Source of the DNA: CAVYXZ01 sp965223835
GTDB taxonomy: Bacteria; Chloroflexota; Anaerolineae; Aggregatilineales; Phototrophicaceae
DNA length: 64,000 nucleotides
Reading direction: 5' to 3'
Assembly (NCBI GenBank): GCA_965223835.1
Contig: CBDCXQ010000001.1
Coordinates: forward strand, 4,402,001 to 4,466,000
Part shown: positions 15,661 through 24,399 of the stretch, in pieces
How the letters are laid out: the number at the start of each line of letters is the position of its first letter
How positions within the stretch are numbered: position 1 is the first letter of the stretch
Made by a program: the position numbers and the translations under genes
Notes under the pieces: generated by a model
What the model was told of the DNA's origin: nothing
What the model saw: the letters and a program-made list of their open reading frames with translations, nothing else
Database searches by the model: none

Positions 15661-15715
15661 AGTCCAAAGCCGCTTGGAGTTGTGGACGCTCGCGCTTGGC
15701 TTCTGAGAGCGATTC
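15628..15715 (-). pseudogene. Scrap of a serine recombinase N-terminal domain
   Basis: In a frame different from the DUF692 fragment, the reverse strand reads ESLSEAKRERPQLQAALDYV then RAGDTLAVDK, close to the resolvase/invertase stretch RPxLQxALDYVRxGDTLVVxK. Only about 30 codons survive. Its position exactly at the inner edge of the DUF692 remnant hints that a recombinase-bearing element entered here. The match is by eye over a short stretch. Confidence 0.45.
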
Positions 15716-15727
15716 TTAACACACGAG

Positions 15728-16786
15728 CTATGGTACTACAGAGCCATACAACAAAGCAGCATCAAAAAAATCGGACAAAAAATATGTTGTGATATTGCGC
15801 TGGCGCTGGGCATCGAGCAAGGCGGCATCTTCACACTCCTGGGACGGGTCAGCGTCTAAGTTTGTACTGAATGCATTGTGGGTAGCTCCGGGAACTGTAT
15901 AAATTGTGGTCAACGCCGGACGACCCGGTATGATCATATCATCAAGGTAGCTAAGCGGTTGATCTGTCCCCACATCACCATCACATTCTGCGATGATGAG
16001 CGCCGTAGGCAGGGTTTCAGGAACGGTTTCTTCAATCACGCGATCGGCATTGGCGAATAACGCCGCCGGAGTCAGCATAGCCAGAGCGTCCGCTGTATAA
16101 GATGCATCGTCTGCGTTCAAATAGAACAAAGCCAACGGCCCACCACGCGAATGGGTTGCGATGACCAGTTCAGATAGATCGACCTTGCCGCTTATATCGG
16201 TCTCAAAACCGACATCCGCTTCCAGCGCGGCTAGATGCGCGTTCACGATTTGCACAGTGCGAACACCCTGTTGCGCGAACCCGATCCCGGTGTTGAACTC
16301 CGCCGATAAATCAGGCACGATGGCGATATAACCGCGTTCTGCAAGTCCTTCAGCCAAATAGGTAAAGCCTTCATATTGCCGTAAATCATCTTCAGGCGGG
16401 CAGGGATACGCATCTGCTTCACCTTGCATGGGTGCCGTGCAGAACATATACGCCCCATGCACGAACAGCACCACAGGAAACGGACCATCACCTTCAGGAA
16501 CAGCGAGGACACCCTGTATTCGCACAGCAATTTCGTAGAAGCGCGAGTCTTGCGCGAAGTTTGTTTGAAAGATACTTGTGTCGCCGAGATCATAACTCTC
16601 TGACATTGCTGACTGTGCCCGTATTGGCGCTATGAAGACCGCTAATACAGTCATCACACAATAAAACGACGATACCCTTGCGATCACCCAGTTGAGGCTC
16701 AAATCCGATCCGTATTGGTAGTGGACTCCAGCAAGAGATACTGCTTCGATGGACTCTTGTACTTCACTCTGGATAAAATTAATCAT
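15728..16786 (-). CDS. Secreted alpha/beta hydrolase (lipase/PAF-acetylhydrolase-like)
   Basis: Up to 352 residues. A hydrophobic stretch (CVMTVLAVFIAPIRAQS, ending near 59) looks like a signal peptide, so the first 30-40 residues may not be translated and a start nearer residue 34-45 is possible. The core has the oxyanion strand PFPVVLFVHGAY (about 102-113), nucleophile S213 in ATHSRGGPLA, an acidic strand PTALIIAECDGD and a candidate His in PGATHNAF. It is likely an extracellular esterase. It lies inside the interrupted DUF692 locus with the same orientation as the S33-like gene. Confidence 0.8.
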   Translation of the reverse strand: MINFIQSEVQESIEAVSLAGVHYQYGSDLSLNWVIARVSSFYCVMTVLAVFIAPIRAQSAMSESYDLGDTSIFQTNFAQDSRFYEIAVRIQGVLAVPEGDGPFPVVLFVHGAYMFCTAPMQGEADAYPCPPEDDLRQYEGFTYLAEGLAERGYIAIVPDLSAEFNTGIGFAQQGVRTVQIVNAHLAALEADVGFETDISGKVDLSELVIATHSRGGPLALFYLNADDASYTADALAMLTPAALFANADRVIEETVPETLPTALIIAECDGDVGTDQPLSYLDDMIIPGRPALTTIYTVPGATHNAFSTNLDADPSQECEDAALLDAQRQRNITTYFLSDFFDAALLYGSVVP

Positions 16787-16803
16787 AGATAAAATTAATC
16801 ATA
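16772..16803. repeat. Perfect 16-bp tandem duplication at a gene start
   Basis: The unit GATAAAATTAATCATA occurs twice without a gap (16772-16787, 16788-16803). The inner unit contains the annotated start codon of the 15728-16786 gene; the outer copy gives a second ATG whose frame ends after eight codons, so it could dampen initiation. Confidence 0.75.
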
Positions 16804-16861
16804 ACAGTACTCCTGATGTAATCCAACTGAATACTGTTTTTGAGTTTGCTCAGGCGAGCCA

Positions 16862-16899
16862 TAAGGCTGACACAATATATTGCACATGCGTCAGCCTTA
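16862..16899 (-). terminator. Hairpin downstream of the S33-like gene
   Basis: TAAGGCTGAC (16862-16871) and GTCAGCCTTA (16890-16899) form a perfect 10-bp stem with an 18-base loop, between the stop of the gene at 16949 and the start of the next at 16786. No T run follows, so it may be a terminator, mRNA stabiliser or element end. Confidence 0.5.
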
Positions 16900-16948
16900 A
16901 TAAAGTCAAACGATTTGCATGTCTGGCACACGCTAAAAGCGCGTGACC

Positions 16949-18484
16949 TTACATACCAATAAAGTCGAAGTTTGTTGGCAATTCATCGATGCAACTGCCA
17001 TCAGGTTCAGTCGTCGGATCACTGAGGAAGTCCATAACGATGCTTGAGACACATGCCTGGGTCGTCAGGTTGTAGAATTGGACATGGCCTTGCAATGGGA
17101 ATTCGAAGGCATACTCTTGTTCATAGACATCCATTAATACTTGATTCCACTCAAGTGTTGTCGCGTTATCAAGTTGACCGTTGAGGAACAACACTGGCTT
17201 ATCAGTAGGCACAGGCATACGTGCTTCATCGGGGATTGGCGGGACATCAATTGTTGCACAGGCAGCGACATAGTTTGCCGCATCATTGTAGCCATATTGG
17301 CGAGATGCTAGCAATGAGTCGTCTGGGTCGATCACTTGGTCTAAGCTAGTAACTGGCAACTCAGCACAGGTGAAGGCGAAGTGTGCCATCCAAGTACCAC
17401 CTTCGCTTGGTGGTGTCGCATATAACGCCTCCAGCGCAATCAAACCTTCCATGACTTCATCGAGCGTGAGACTTGAAAATGGTGTGTTTCCGGAAAGACC
17501 TGCGATGGTAGCCGGAAGCCGTGCGCCGAAGTCAGGTACATGCATGACTTGATAAAAGTGTTGTGCGAGGAAGAGATCATCAACGATAACATCAACATCG
17601 CCATAACTCATAACATATGGATTTTCTGCATAGATTTGCATAACCTGATCATACTGTGTCGCTAGGTCACCAAATGTGCTGGAGCAGATTTCGCTCATGG
17701 CACACAATTCAAAGTAGCGACCCCATACTGCGTTATAATTAGTAATACCTTCCTCTGTCCAACTTGTGATATTACCCAGTGCCTGCGACCCATCAAAGAT
17801 GACCGCACTTACAATATCTGGATATTCACGCAGAACGTGTTGAGCAAGTACAGTACCATAGGACGCACCATTCAAGATTACCTCATCGTACCCGAGTGCT
17901 TGAACCAGTGCATTCACGTCGGCGGCATTTTGAATACTATTGAAGGCTGCAAGGTTGACCCCTTCTGCAATATAGCGTTCACCACAGGCGACGAAGCTTG
18001 CATCAATCGCAGCACGTAGTTCCTCATCAATGAGGTTATTCTCTCTGACCTCGATCACACGGTCAACTACCTCAGGTTCGCACGAGAGTAGCGGCAGAGA
18101 ATTGCCGCCCCCGCGCTGGTCAAACAACACGATATCGCGTTCGCCAAGGTACTGCTGGTAAATCAAAGAGCGTGTTGGATCAGCGAGGTTCACAGTAGCT
18201 GCACCACCGGGTCCACCATGTAGCATGAACATCGGCGTACCGGGGTAGTCGCTGGTTGAATTCAGGCGTGCGAAAGCGATCTGAACCGTGTTGCCATTGT
18301 CCTCACTATGGACTTCCGGCACGGTCAAGTAGCCGCACTCAATGTCGATTGCAGCAGCTTCAGGCGCGAGTTCGCCAAAACACTCTTCGAGAGGTTCGAT
18401 GTTTGCCATCTCGCCATCCTGCGCGAGCGCAAACCCGGAAGCAAAAATCAAAATCAATAGTACAATAACGCAACGCTTATTCAA
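16949..18484 (-). CDS. Secreted S33-family alpha/beta hydrolase (tripeptidyl aminopeptidase-like)
   Basis: 511 residues. Signal peptide 1-21 (ILIFASGFALAQ). The hydrolase has the oxyanion segment MFMLHGGPGG (about 86-95), DIVLFDQRGGGNS, nucleophile S208 in LNGASYGTVL, Asp in VLFLNGQLDNATT and His in PLQGHVQFYN. Size, the HGGPGG motif and a C-terminal cap region with ACATIDVPPIPDEA match the TAP-like branch of peptidase family S33, which removes peptides or prolyl residues from peptide N-termini. GGAG lies 10 bases before the start. Base composition is more AT-rich than the neighbours, consistent with import. Confidence 0.87.
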   Translation of the reverse strand: MNKRCVIVLLILIFASGFALAQDGEMANIEPLEECFGELAPEAAAIDIECGYLTVPEVHSEDNGNTVQIAFARLNSTSDYPGTPMFMLHGGPGGAATVNLADPTRSLIYQQYLGERDIVLFDQRGGGNSLPLLSCEPEVVDRVIEVRENNLIDEELRAAIDASFVACGERYIAEGVNLAAFNSIQNAADVNALVQALGYDEVILNGASYGTVLAQHVLREYPDIVSAVIFDGSQALGNITSWTEEGITNYNAVWGRYFELCAMSEICSSTFGDLATQYDQVMQIYAENPYVMSYGDVDVIVDDLFLAQHFYQVMHVPDFGARLPATIAGLSGNTPFSSLTLDEVMEGLIALEALYATPPSEGGTWMAHFAFTCAELPVTSLDQVIDPDDSLLASRQYGYNDAANYVAACATIDVPPIPDEARMPVPTDKPVLFLNGQLDNATTLEWNQVLMDVYEQEYAFEFPLQGHVQFYNLTTQACVSSIVMDFLSDPTTEPDGSCIDELPTNFDFIGM

Positions 18485-18566
18485 TGCAGTCTCCTTTGTT
18501 CATCACGTTCTGAAACACCCCTTTCATAAGGGTTGCTGATGTAAAGTTAACAAGACTTGATTAAAA

Positions 18567-18794
18567 TTAGATAAGCTTCGACAGGTACTCTCCACACGTG
18601 ACAATCCTTTTCCTCAGAAAATCTCTACCTGATCCCGGTCCGGCCCGCAGGTCGAAGTGAACATACACTGGGCGCGTTTGCTGCGCTTCAGGAATCAAAT
18701 CCGGCCAGGCGGGGAGCTTAAACCAATCAACCTCAACTAACCCGGCGTTCAACAATTCCACAATTTGCGGCGAATAATGAATGGCAAATTTCAT
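18567..18794 (-). pseudogene. N-terminal fragment of a DUF692-type TIM-barrel protein
   Basis: The 75-codon frame opens MKFAIHYSPQIVELLNAGLV, EVDWFKLPAWPDLIPEAQQT and RPVYVHFDLRAGPGSG, the standard start of DUF692-like proteins (first barrel strand, then F-K-x-P-x-W-P-D-L and VYVHF). The remaining 20 residues (RDFLRKRIVTCGEYLSKLI) do not continue the family and end at a stop. The matching end of the protein is found 3 kb downstream at 15445-15660. Together they mark a gene that lost its middle part. Confidence 0.75.
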
Positions 18795-18840
18795 CGGTTA
18801 ACTACGCCAACAGTAATGACAAATTCTCAAAAACACATGC

Positions 18841-19590
18841 TCACTGTGCGAGATAGCCCCCGTCAACTGGATAGTATCCGCCGGTACAAAACGCCGCTTT
18901 ATCACTCCCCAGCCAAACAACCAGTTCAGCAACCTCGGCTGCATTTCCGCGTCTTCCAATCGGATGCCGTTGTATAACATCGGCCCAATTATCATCATCG
19001 AATCCCGAAAGTAGGGGCGTATCGATAAATCCTGGCCCAACTGCGTTGACGCGAATTCCCTGCGCACTGTACTCTAATGCCACCGTCTTCGTTAAACCGA
19101 CGACGGCATGTTTGGAAGCAACATAAGCACTTGCATTAGGACCAGCAACAACGCCGAGTATGGATGCAATATTGACGATTGCGCCTCCGCCAGATTGCAA
19201 TAGAGCGGGAATAGCATATTTAGTGCTATAAAAAACACCGGTGAGATTGACAGCAATCACCTTATTCCAATGATCGATCGAGAGGTCAGCAACTGGCGCG
19301 CCTTCCCCTAAGATTCCTGCGTTGTTGACCATAACATGCAACCCGCCAAAAGTAGCGACCGCAAATTTAATTAGCCCTTCAACCTGGTTTGGATCGGTCA
19401 CGTTACATGAGTAAAAATCCGCATTGCCACCAACCGCATTGATATTGGCGGTGACTTGCTGCCCGTTGTCTTCATCAATATCCGCTAAGACGACTTTCGC
19501 CCCTTGCCGGGCAAACAGTTGAGCACTTGCTTTGCCGATTCCAGAACTGGCACCGGTCACAACAACAACTTTATTAGCAAAATCGGCCAT
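18841..19590 (-). CDS. Short-chain dehydrogenase/reductase
   Basis: 249 residues, classical SDR length. Cofactor motif TGASSGIGKA (about 13-22) with a following acidic DIDED that favours NAD(H), the NNAG motif (VMVNNAG), active-site S (NIASILG) and YxxxK (AYVASKHAV), and the C-terminal GPGFIDTPL. It will oxidise an alcohol or reduce a carbonyl in the cytoplasm; related enzymes include glucose dehydrogenase and 3-oxoacyl-ACP reductase, but the substrate cannot be assigned. GAGGGG stands just before the ATG. It is divergent from the regulator gene at 19728. Confidence 0.92.
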   Translation of the reverse strand: MADFANKVVVVTGASSGIGKASAQLFARQGAKVVLADIDEDNGQQVTANINAVGGNADFYSCNVTDPNQVEGLIKFAVATFGGLHVMVNNAGILGEGAPVADLSIDHWNKVIAVNLTGVFYSTKYAIPALLQSGGGAIVNIASILGVVAGPNASAYVASKHAVVGLTKTVALEYSAQGIRVNAVGPGFIDTPLLSGFDDDNWADVIQRHPIGRRGNAAEVAELVVWLGSDKAAFCTGGYYPVDGGYLAQ

Positions 19591-19672
19591 TGCCCCTCAA
19601 CCCCTATACGATTAATAGTCGCATTCAATGTTTCGAAATTTGACCCAGTATACCCAAACAGCATTTTGCTGC

Positions 19673-19700
19673 TTGACAAATAAAAATAAATTTTTATAAT
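19673..19700 (+). promoter_or_regulatory. Consensus sigma-70 promoter of the regulator operon
   Basis: TTGACA (19673-19678), a 16-base AT-rich spacer and TATAAT (19695-19700). The predicted start of transcription is near 19707, about 20 bases before the regulator ATG. This is one of the best promoter matches in the window; the short leader leaves room for autoregulation close to the start. Confidence 0.8.
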
Positions 19701-19727
19701 AAAAATAGTTTTTGAAACGAGTGTTCT

Positions 19728-20330
19728 ATGCGTGACATGTACTATATCGAAGATGTGGATCAGGCCACTGCCCTGCTAAAGCCGCTCCGCATCGAAATCA
19801 TGAAACAACTGGATAAACCGCGTACCTGCCCGGAACTGGCAACGATTTTCGGCGAAACGGCGCAGAAGCTCTACTATCATGTCAAGGCACTGGAAAAAGC
19901 CGGGCTGGTCGAGAAGGTCGAGGAACGCCGGGTGCGCGGCGTGGTTGAGGGTTATTATCAGGCTAAAGCGCGGTCGTACTGGTTAGCGCCGCAGTTGGTC
20001 GGGCAAATCGGCGGTGAATCGATGACGCGCGATCAGATCAGCCTCCGTGTCCTGCTCAGCCTCGCCGAAGAGATTCACGATGACATTGGTCGGCTGGCGC
20101 ATCAAGCGGAGTCCGGTCAGGATGTTCCCTCACTATCGTTATCAGCGGCCATCTACCTGCCCGATGCCCGCCGCCGGGCCGATTTTCTTCAGGAAGTGCA
20201 AACGGTTTTTCAAGACCTCGCCCATAAATATGGCCTGCCTGCCGATGACATTGAACTCGCTACAGATGAACAGGGGTTCCGGCTGGTGCTGGTCTGTTAT
20301 CCCCATCAGGAGGATGAGGCCCGTGATTGA
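19728..20330 (+). CDS. ArsR-like winged-helix transcriptional regulator
   Basis: 200 residues. The N-terminal half is a helix-turn-helix of the ArsR/HTH-20 type: ATALLKPLRIEIMKQLDKPR, TCPELATIFGETAQKLYYHV, then KALEKAGLVEKVEERRVRGV with the beta wing. The C-terminal half (about 90-200) is an unclassified effector or dimer domain with no Cys pair, so metal sensing is unlikely. It is first in a run of four plus-strand genes (SRPBCC, VOC, BtrH-like), and members of this regulator type often sit beside SRPBCC genes. A second ATG three codons in is also possible. Confidence 0.85.
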   Translation: MRDMYYIEDVDQATALLKPLRIEIMKQLDKPRTCPELATIFGETAQKLYYHVKALEKAGLVEKVEERRVRGVVEGYYQAKARSYWLAPQLVGQIGGESMTRDQISLRVLLSLAEEIHDDIGRLAHQAESGQDVPSLSLSAAIYLPDARRRADFLQEVQTVFQDLAHKYGLPADDIELATDEQGFRLVLVCYPHQEDEARD

Positions 20331-20385
20331 GAAGGTCAACCTCCTGCTTATCGTACAACAACCACCAGCATTGTAGAGGAAAATC

Positions 20386-21309
20386 ATGAAACCACCATTG
20401 CGTGTACAGATCAAACTTCGGACAACACCGTCACAAATTTACACCGCCCTTACTGATACCGCCGCGCTGGAAACCTGGTTCGCCGAACACGCTGAAGTAG
20501 ACCTGGAAGCCGGGCGCTATGATTTTTGGGGCCGCTACACACCAGAGAATCCTGATCGAGAATCGGGCCGTCATCGGATTCAAACTCAGCAAGCCAACAA
20601 GCGCTTGCAGTTCATGTGGCATTGGCACGGTCAAGCTACCATCATCACCTATAGTTTGCATCCCCGCGAAGACCATACGATTCTCGCGATTGAACATGAG
20701 CGCGGACATCATGGCTCGCATACGATTGGTGATTACACGATGGAGGACTTCTGGTTTCTCTCGCTGGAAAACCTGCGCCGTTATCTTGATGGCAAACCGA
20801 GCGACGCCCGCGTTGATTTCTCCCAGCCAATGGTCGGTGACATCGAACACACAATTGAAATCGATGCCCCGGCCAGCCGCGTGTTTGAGGTACTGATTAA
20901 GCCGGCAGAACTCGAACGGTGGATCGCCCGCCGTTCGACGGTGGAGCCACGAGTCGACGGCACCTATGATCTCGGTTGGGAGAGCATGGGCGCGATGAAG
21001 ATCGTTGATCTGGAACCCGACCACAAGCTAGCCTATACCATGGTCGAAATGGACGAAAGTGAGTCGATTGTCACCTGGACACTGGCTGAATCCGGCGGCA
21101 AAACCCGTTTAACCATTGTTCACAGTGGCTTTGGATTGGACGAACCAAATGGCGGACAAAACGCAGGTTGGCGCAATTTCCAGGGCTGGGTGCGCTCGAT
21201 CGCGGAATATGGGGCCGATTGGGAACCGGCGATTGTGCCAATCCCGCCACAAGTCACCAGCTATCCCCGTGTCATGGAAGGCTTACAAGCCGAATTGATC
21301 TGGCAATAA
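20386..21309 (+). CDS. Double SRPBCC (AHSA1/START-like) domain protein
   Basis: 307 residues with two copies of the helix-grip fold: residues 1-130 (RVQIKLRTTPSQIYTALTDT, ALETWFAEHAEVDLEAGRYD) and about 143-300 (IEHTIEIDAPASRVFEVLIK, PAELERWIARRSTVEPRVDG). Each has the usual start strand, A-x-x-V-F/Y, the W-F/I turn and the G-x-Y-x-x-G/W hairpin. The fold binds hydrophobic ligands or acts as an AHSA1-like co-chaperone. GAGG precedes the start. It follows the ArsR-like regulator by 55 bp and probably belongs to its regulon. Confidence 0.85.
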   Translation: MKPPLRVQIKLRTTPSQIYTALTDTAALETWFAEHAEVDLEAGRYDFWGRYTPENPDRESGRHRIQTQQANKRLQFMWHWHGQATIITYSLHPREDHTILAIEHERGHHGSHTIGDYTMEDFWFLSLENLRRYLDGKPSDARVDFSQPMVGDIEHTIEIDAPASRVFEVLIKPAELERWIARRSTVEPRVDGTYDLGWESMGAMKIVDLEPDHKLAYTMVEMDESESIVTWTLAESGGKTRLTIVHSGFGLDEPNGGQNAGWRNFQGWVRSIAEYGADWEPAIVPIPPQVTSYPRVMEGLQAELIWQ

Positions 21310-21402
21310 ACAGGCGCGAGTTGGCATTGTTGATTGGACCCGCCACACGGACCCGCGACTGAAAGTGCAGATGAACAGCATACTTAACCTGAGGAGAGCA
21401 TG

Positions 21403-22089
21403 ATGAAATTGGGAACCTATGTTGAAGTCCGGGCTGCTGTCGCCGACATCGCTGCCGCCTTGTCAAATTATGAAAAACTTGGCCTCAAAAAAGTAGGCGC
21501 TAACGTTGTCACGGATGGCGGGTTAAATATCGGCTTGCAAACCGGCGCACTCCCCGGCCCCACACTGGCCTACTATGGCAGTGATCTGGACGCGATCAAA
21601 GCCGCTGGCATCACCATGAACGACAATGTAATTATTGATCCCAACGGCGTGCGCCTCGCTCTCTCAGCAAATGCAGCCCCGGCCCCCATGCCCGAAGGCG
21701 ACATCATGTCACGCAAACCCATCTCACGCCTGGGTAAATTTGGTGAATATGCCATCCAAACAACCGATTTTGAGAAATCCGCCGTCTTTTGGCAAACACT
21801 GGGCTTCGACAAGTTACATGCCGCCAATGAGCCGCACCCCTGGGGTATTTTCTCCGATGGCCTGACGGTGGTTGGCCTGCACCAGAATGAACCGGATTCA
21901 GGCGAACCGATGTTTGATGATCCGCATATCACCTATTTTGCCGGTGACATGGCCGACCGAATTGCTGCGCTGAAACAAGACGGCATATCACTCAACGACA
22001 TACCGCCGGAGCAGGACGGAAAGATCGTCAATGCATCATGGGTCGGCCCCGGCAATCTACATTACTTCCTGTTCGCGGGAGAAATCTAA
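21403..22089 (+). CDS. VOC-family (glyoxalase-fold) protein, two modules
   Basis: 228 residues; ATG codons at 21400 and 21403 are adjacent, and the second is better spaced from GGAG. Two beta-alpha-beta-beta-beta units occur: residues 1-100 (GTYVEVRAAVADIAAALSNY, EKLGLKKVG) and 110-228 (KFGEYAIQTTDFEKSAVFWQ, TLGFDKLH, ISDGL-like strand IFSDGLTVVGLHQNE). VOC proteins are metal-dependent lyases, dioxygenases or antibiotic-binding proteins; metal ligands are not obvious. It is immediately followed by the BtrH-like gene, without a gap. Confidence 0.82.
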   Translation: MKLGTYVEVRAAVADIAAALSNYEKLGLKKVGANVVTDGGLNIGLQTGALPGPTLAYYGSDLDAIKAAGITMNDNVIIDPNGVRLALSANAAPAPMPEGDIMSRKPISRLGKFGEYAIQTTDFEKSAVFWQTLGFDKLHAANEPHPWGIFSDGLTVVGLHQNEPDSGEPMFDDPHITYFAGDMADRIAALKQDGISLNDIPPEQDGKIVNASWVGPGNLHYFLFAGEI

Positions 22090-23292
22090 ATGACCATACT
22101 GGTGAATTATCAGCAGTTTGCAGGACGCCATTGGGATACGGGGCCGCTGCGTAACGCGTTGGATTACCAGGGTTTCAAGGCAACCCACACCAACCAACCC
22201 CTGACCGAAGCGCTGTTGTTCGGCATTAGTGGCGGGATCGTCGCGGGCTATTTCGTGTTCGAATATCAGGGCTATGAACCCTGGCTGCACTTTTTGACGC
22301 GCAATAGCTTTGAACCGATGCAGCGGATTATTGACCAGCTTGGGATAACAACCACTGTCAAACATACTGCCAGTGCGGATAAAGCCGTGACCAATCTCAC
22401 GGCTGTGCTGGATGGTGGCAAACCCGCACTGGTCTGGGCCGATGCCCATTCGCTGCCCTACAACAACCTTGAGAGCAATGATGAAGCCTGGGGAATGCTA
22501 CCGGTGCTGGTCTATGGTTATGACGACGACAGTCTACACATCGCCGATCGTGCGCAGGTGCCGCTAATCGTTGACGCCAAGACCTTTCATGCGGCGCGGG
22601 GGCGCATCAAAAAAGACAAATATCGGGTGATGGCAGTTGAATCGATTGCGCTGGATCAATTACCCGCAGCGGTTGAAAATGGCATTCGCACCTGCCTGGA
22701 ACACATGACGGGCGAACCACCTCGTAAGCAAATGGCCGACAAATATGGGCTGAGCGCCTATCAGCGGTGGGCCGATCTCCTGCTGGACGAAAAATCCAAA
22801 ATGGGCTGGGCCAAACAGTTTGCGCCGGGGCCAAAGATGTATGCTGGGATGCGGATGCCCTACCATTATATCAATCTATGGGATGCAGGCGGCCAGTATT
22901 CGCGCCAGCTTTTTGCCGAGTTCCTGGAGGAAGCCGCCACGCTCCTGAACCAACCAGCGCTCACAGCCGTCGCCGACCAGTTCAAGCAGGCGGCCACCAT
23001 CTGGGGTGAACTCAACCAGGCGCTACTGCCGGATGCGGTCCCCGTGCTTAAACAAACGCGTGAACTCATGCAGCGTGAGTATGATCTGTTTATCGAACAA
23101 GGGACGGCTGCGCTGGCTGAACGGCAGCAGATCAGGGATCAGTTGGGAACCATCAAAGCGTCTATGGCAGAAGATTTCCCACTAAATGCTGCAGAAGTGG
23201 TCGACTTTCGGGCTAATCTGCGCGACGTGGTTCTGAAGATTCACGACTGCGAACAGGCCGGGCTAGCAGCATTGCAAGCAGCAGTGGGTTAA
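22090..23292 (+). CDS. BtrH N-terminal-like / DUF4872-type protein
   Basis: 400 residues. The N-terminal third resembles the BtrH_N cysteine-peptidase-like fold: QQFAGRHWDTGPLRNALDYQ, then LTEALLFGISGGIVAGYFVF. The later part (about 150-400) is helical (ANYFQ-like WADLLLDEKSKMGWAKQF) and matches the DUF4872 type. In BtrH, the butirosin acyltransferase, the first motif contains GxHC with a presumed nucleophile; here that position reads GRHW, so cysteine catalysis is probably lost. It begins one base after the VOC gene and closes the four-gene operon. Role unknown. Confidence 0.7.
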   Translation: MTILVNYQQFAGRHWDTGPLRNALDYQGFKATHTNQPLTEALLFGISGGIVAGYFVFEYQGYEPWLHFLTRNSFEPMQRIIDQLGITTTVKHTASADKAVTNLTAVLDGGKPALVWADAHSLPYNNLESNDEAWGMLPVLVYGYDDDSLHIADRAQVPLIVDAKTFHAARGRIKKDKYRVMAVESIALDQLPAAVENGIRTCLEHMTGEPPRKQMADKYGLSAYQRWADLLLDEKSKMGWAKQFAPGPKMYAGMRMPYHYINLWDAGGQYSRQLFAEFLEEAATLLNQPALTAVADQFKQAATIWGELNQALLPDAVPVLKQTRELMQREYDLFIEQGTAALAERQQIRDQLGTIKASMAEDFPLNAAEVVDFRANLRDVVLKIHDCEQAGLAALQAAVG

Positions 23293-23306
23293 CGTAAATT
23301 CCAAAT

Positions 23307-23327
23307 CGACTGCTCGCATGGCAGTCG
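23307..23327. terminator. Bidirectional hairpin between convergent genes
   Basis: CGACTGC (23307-23313) and GCAGTCG (23321-23327) form a perfect 7-bp stem with a 7-base loop in the 36 bp between the BtrH-like stop and the convergent dehydrogenase stop. Confidence 0.55.
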
Positions 23328-23328
23328 C

Positions 23329-24204
23329 TTAATCCAAATCCTGCGCTTTCATCAATTCGTGCCAGAATGATGGTGCGGGATAAATCTCCTCCTGGCTGAT
23401 GCGTTCACCCGGCTCCATGAAAGCAAACAACGCCTGAACGAGCGGCATTGCGTAGCCCCGGGCGGCTGCATCGTCAGCAAATTGCTGGAGTTGCACAAAC
23501 TTGACATCGGTGTGGATGGCCTGGTCATTTTTGATACGGTGGGCAATACCTTCAAATTGTCTACGCCAACCGTCTCCACCGCCCACAGCCTGCACCAGCA
23601 GGTCCGGGTCAAGGCCCATTTTGACGCCAAAGCCAATCGTTTCCAGATAAATGGCATTTGAAAGGCCCATCGCCATTTGATTGACAACCTTGATGATCTG
23701 ACCGTAGCCCGCCGGACCACCATAGACGATCCGGTCCGGGTCGCCCAGCACTTCAAAAATCGGCCAGCATTGACGAACTACTGCTTCATCCCCGCCAACA
23801 AACATGCGCAGCGTACCGTTCGCTGCCCCCGTTGCGCCACCGCTCACCGGCACATCCAACCGGGTTGCGCCCCGTTCTGCATAAGCGGCGGCCAGTTCCT
23901 GGGCCTGGGTCGGGGTCATCGTACTGAGTTCGATGAAAATTTGACCCGGACGCGCATGATTCAGCAGGTCATGGGCCACCTGTACCGCGACCACAAACGA
24001 TGGCACACTGGTCAGAATCACATCATTAGCCTGCACCAGATCGCTAATATGCTGCGCGGCGGTTGCGCCATGTTCAACCAGCGCCCCAACTTTCTCGCGT
24101 TGTAAGTCAGTGACCGTCAGTGAATAATCCGCCTTGAGCAAATTTCGCGCCATGCCACTGCCCATTGCCCCCAGGCCAATGAAGCCAATCGTCGGAATCG
24201 CCAT
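23329..24204 (-). CDS. 3-hydroxyisobutyrate dehydrogenase-family oxidoreductase
   Basis: 291 residues, usual length. Rossmann motif IGFIGLGAMGSGMARNLL (about 5-22), substrate segment DVPVSGGATGAANGTL (about 117-132) and the catalytic Lys in GYGQIIKVVNQM (about 171). The acidic residue after the second strand (VTDLQRE) suggests NAD(H) preference. The family oxidises beta-hydroxyacids such as 3-hydroxyisobutyrate, tartronate semialdehyde or related compounds. GGAAAAATGA precedes the ATG. It is convergent with the BtrH-like operon and otherwise isolated. Confidence 0.92.
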   Translation of the reverse strand: MAIPTIGFIGLGAMGSGMARNLLKADYSLTVTDLQREKVGALVEHGATAAQHISDLVQANDVILTSVPSFVVAVQVAHDLLNHARPGQIFIELSTMTPTQAQELAAAYAERGATRLDVPVSGGATGAANGTLRMFVGGDEAVVRQCWPIFEVLGDPDRIVYGGPAGYGQIIKVVNQMAMGLSNAIYLETIGFGVKMGLDPDLLVQAVGGGDGWRRQFEGIAHRIKNDQAIHTDVKFVQLQQFADDAAARGYAMPLVQALFAFMEPGERISQEEIYPAPSFWHELMKAQDLD

Positions 24205-24399
24205 TCATTTTTCCTTTTGTAGCATCTCAATCCGCTATTGTACCTGCGCCTTTCGGTCATTTGCGAACGCCAGAACGTTAAACATTTCACACTCGACGTC
24301 TGGCAGCCACAAATTCATCATCTATCATCTGGCGCTTATCTAACTGAAACGCCGCGTGTTATACTGGTGCAACGCTTATTATCAATGAAAATATAGCTT

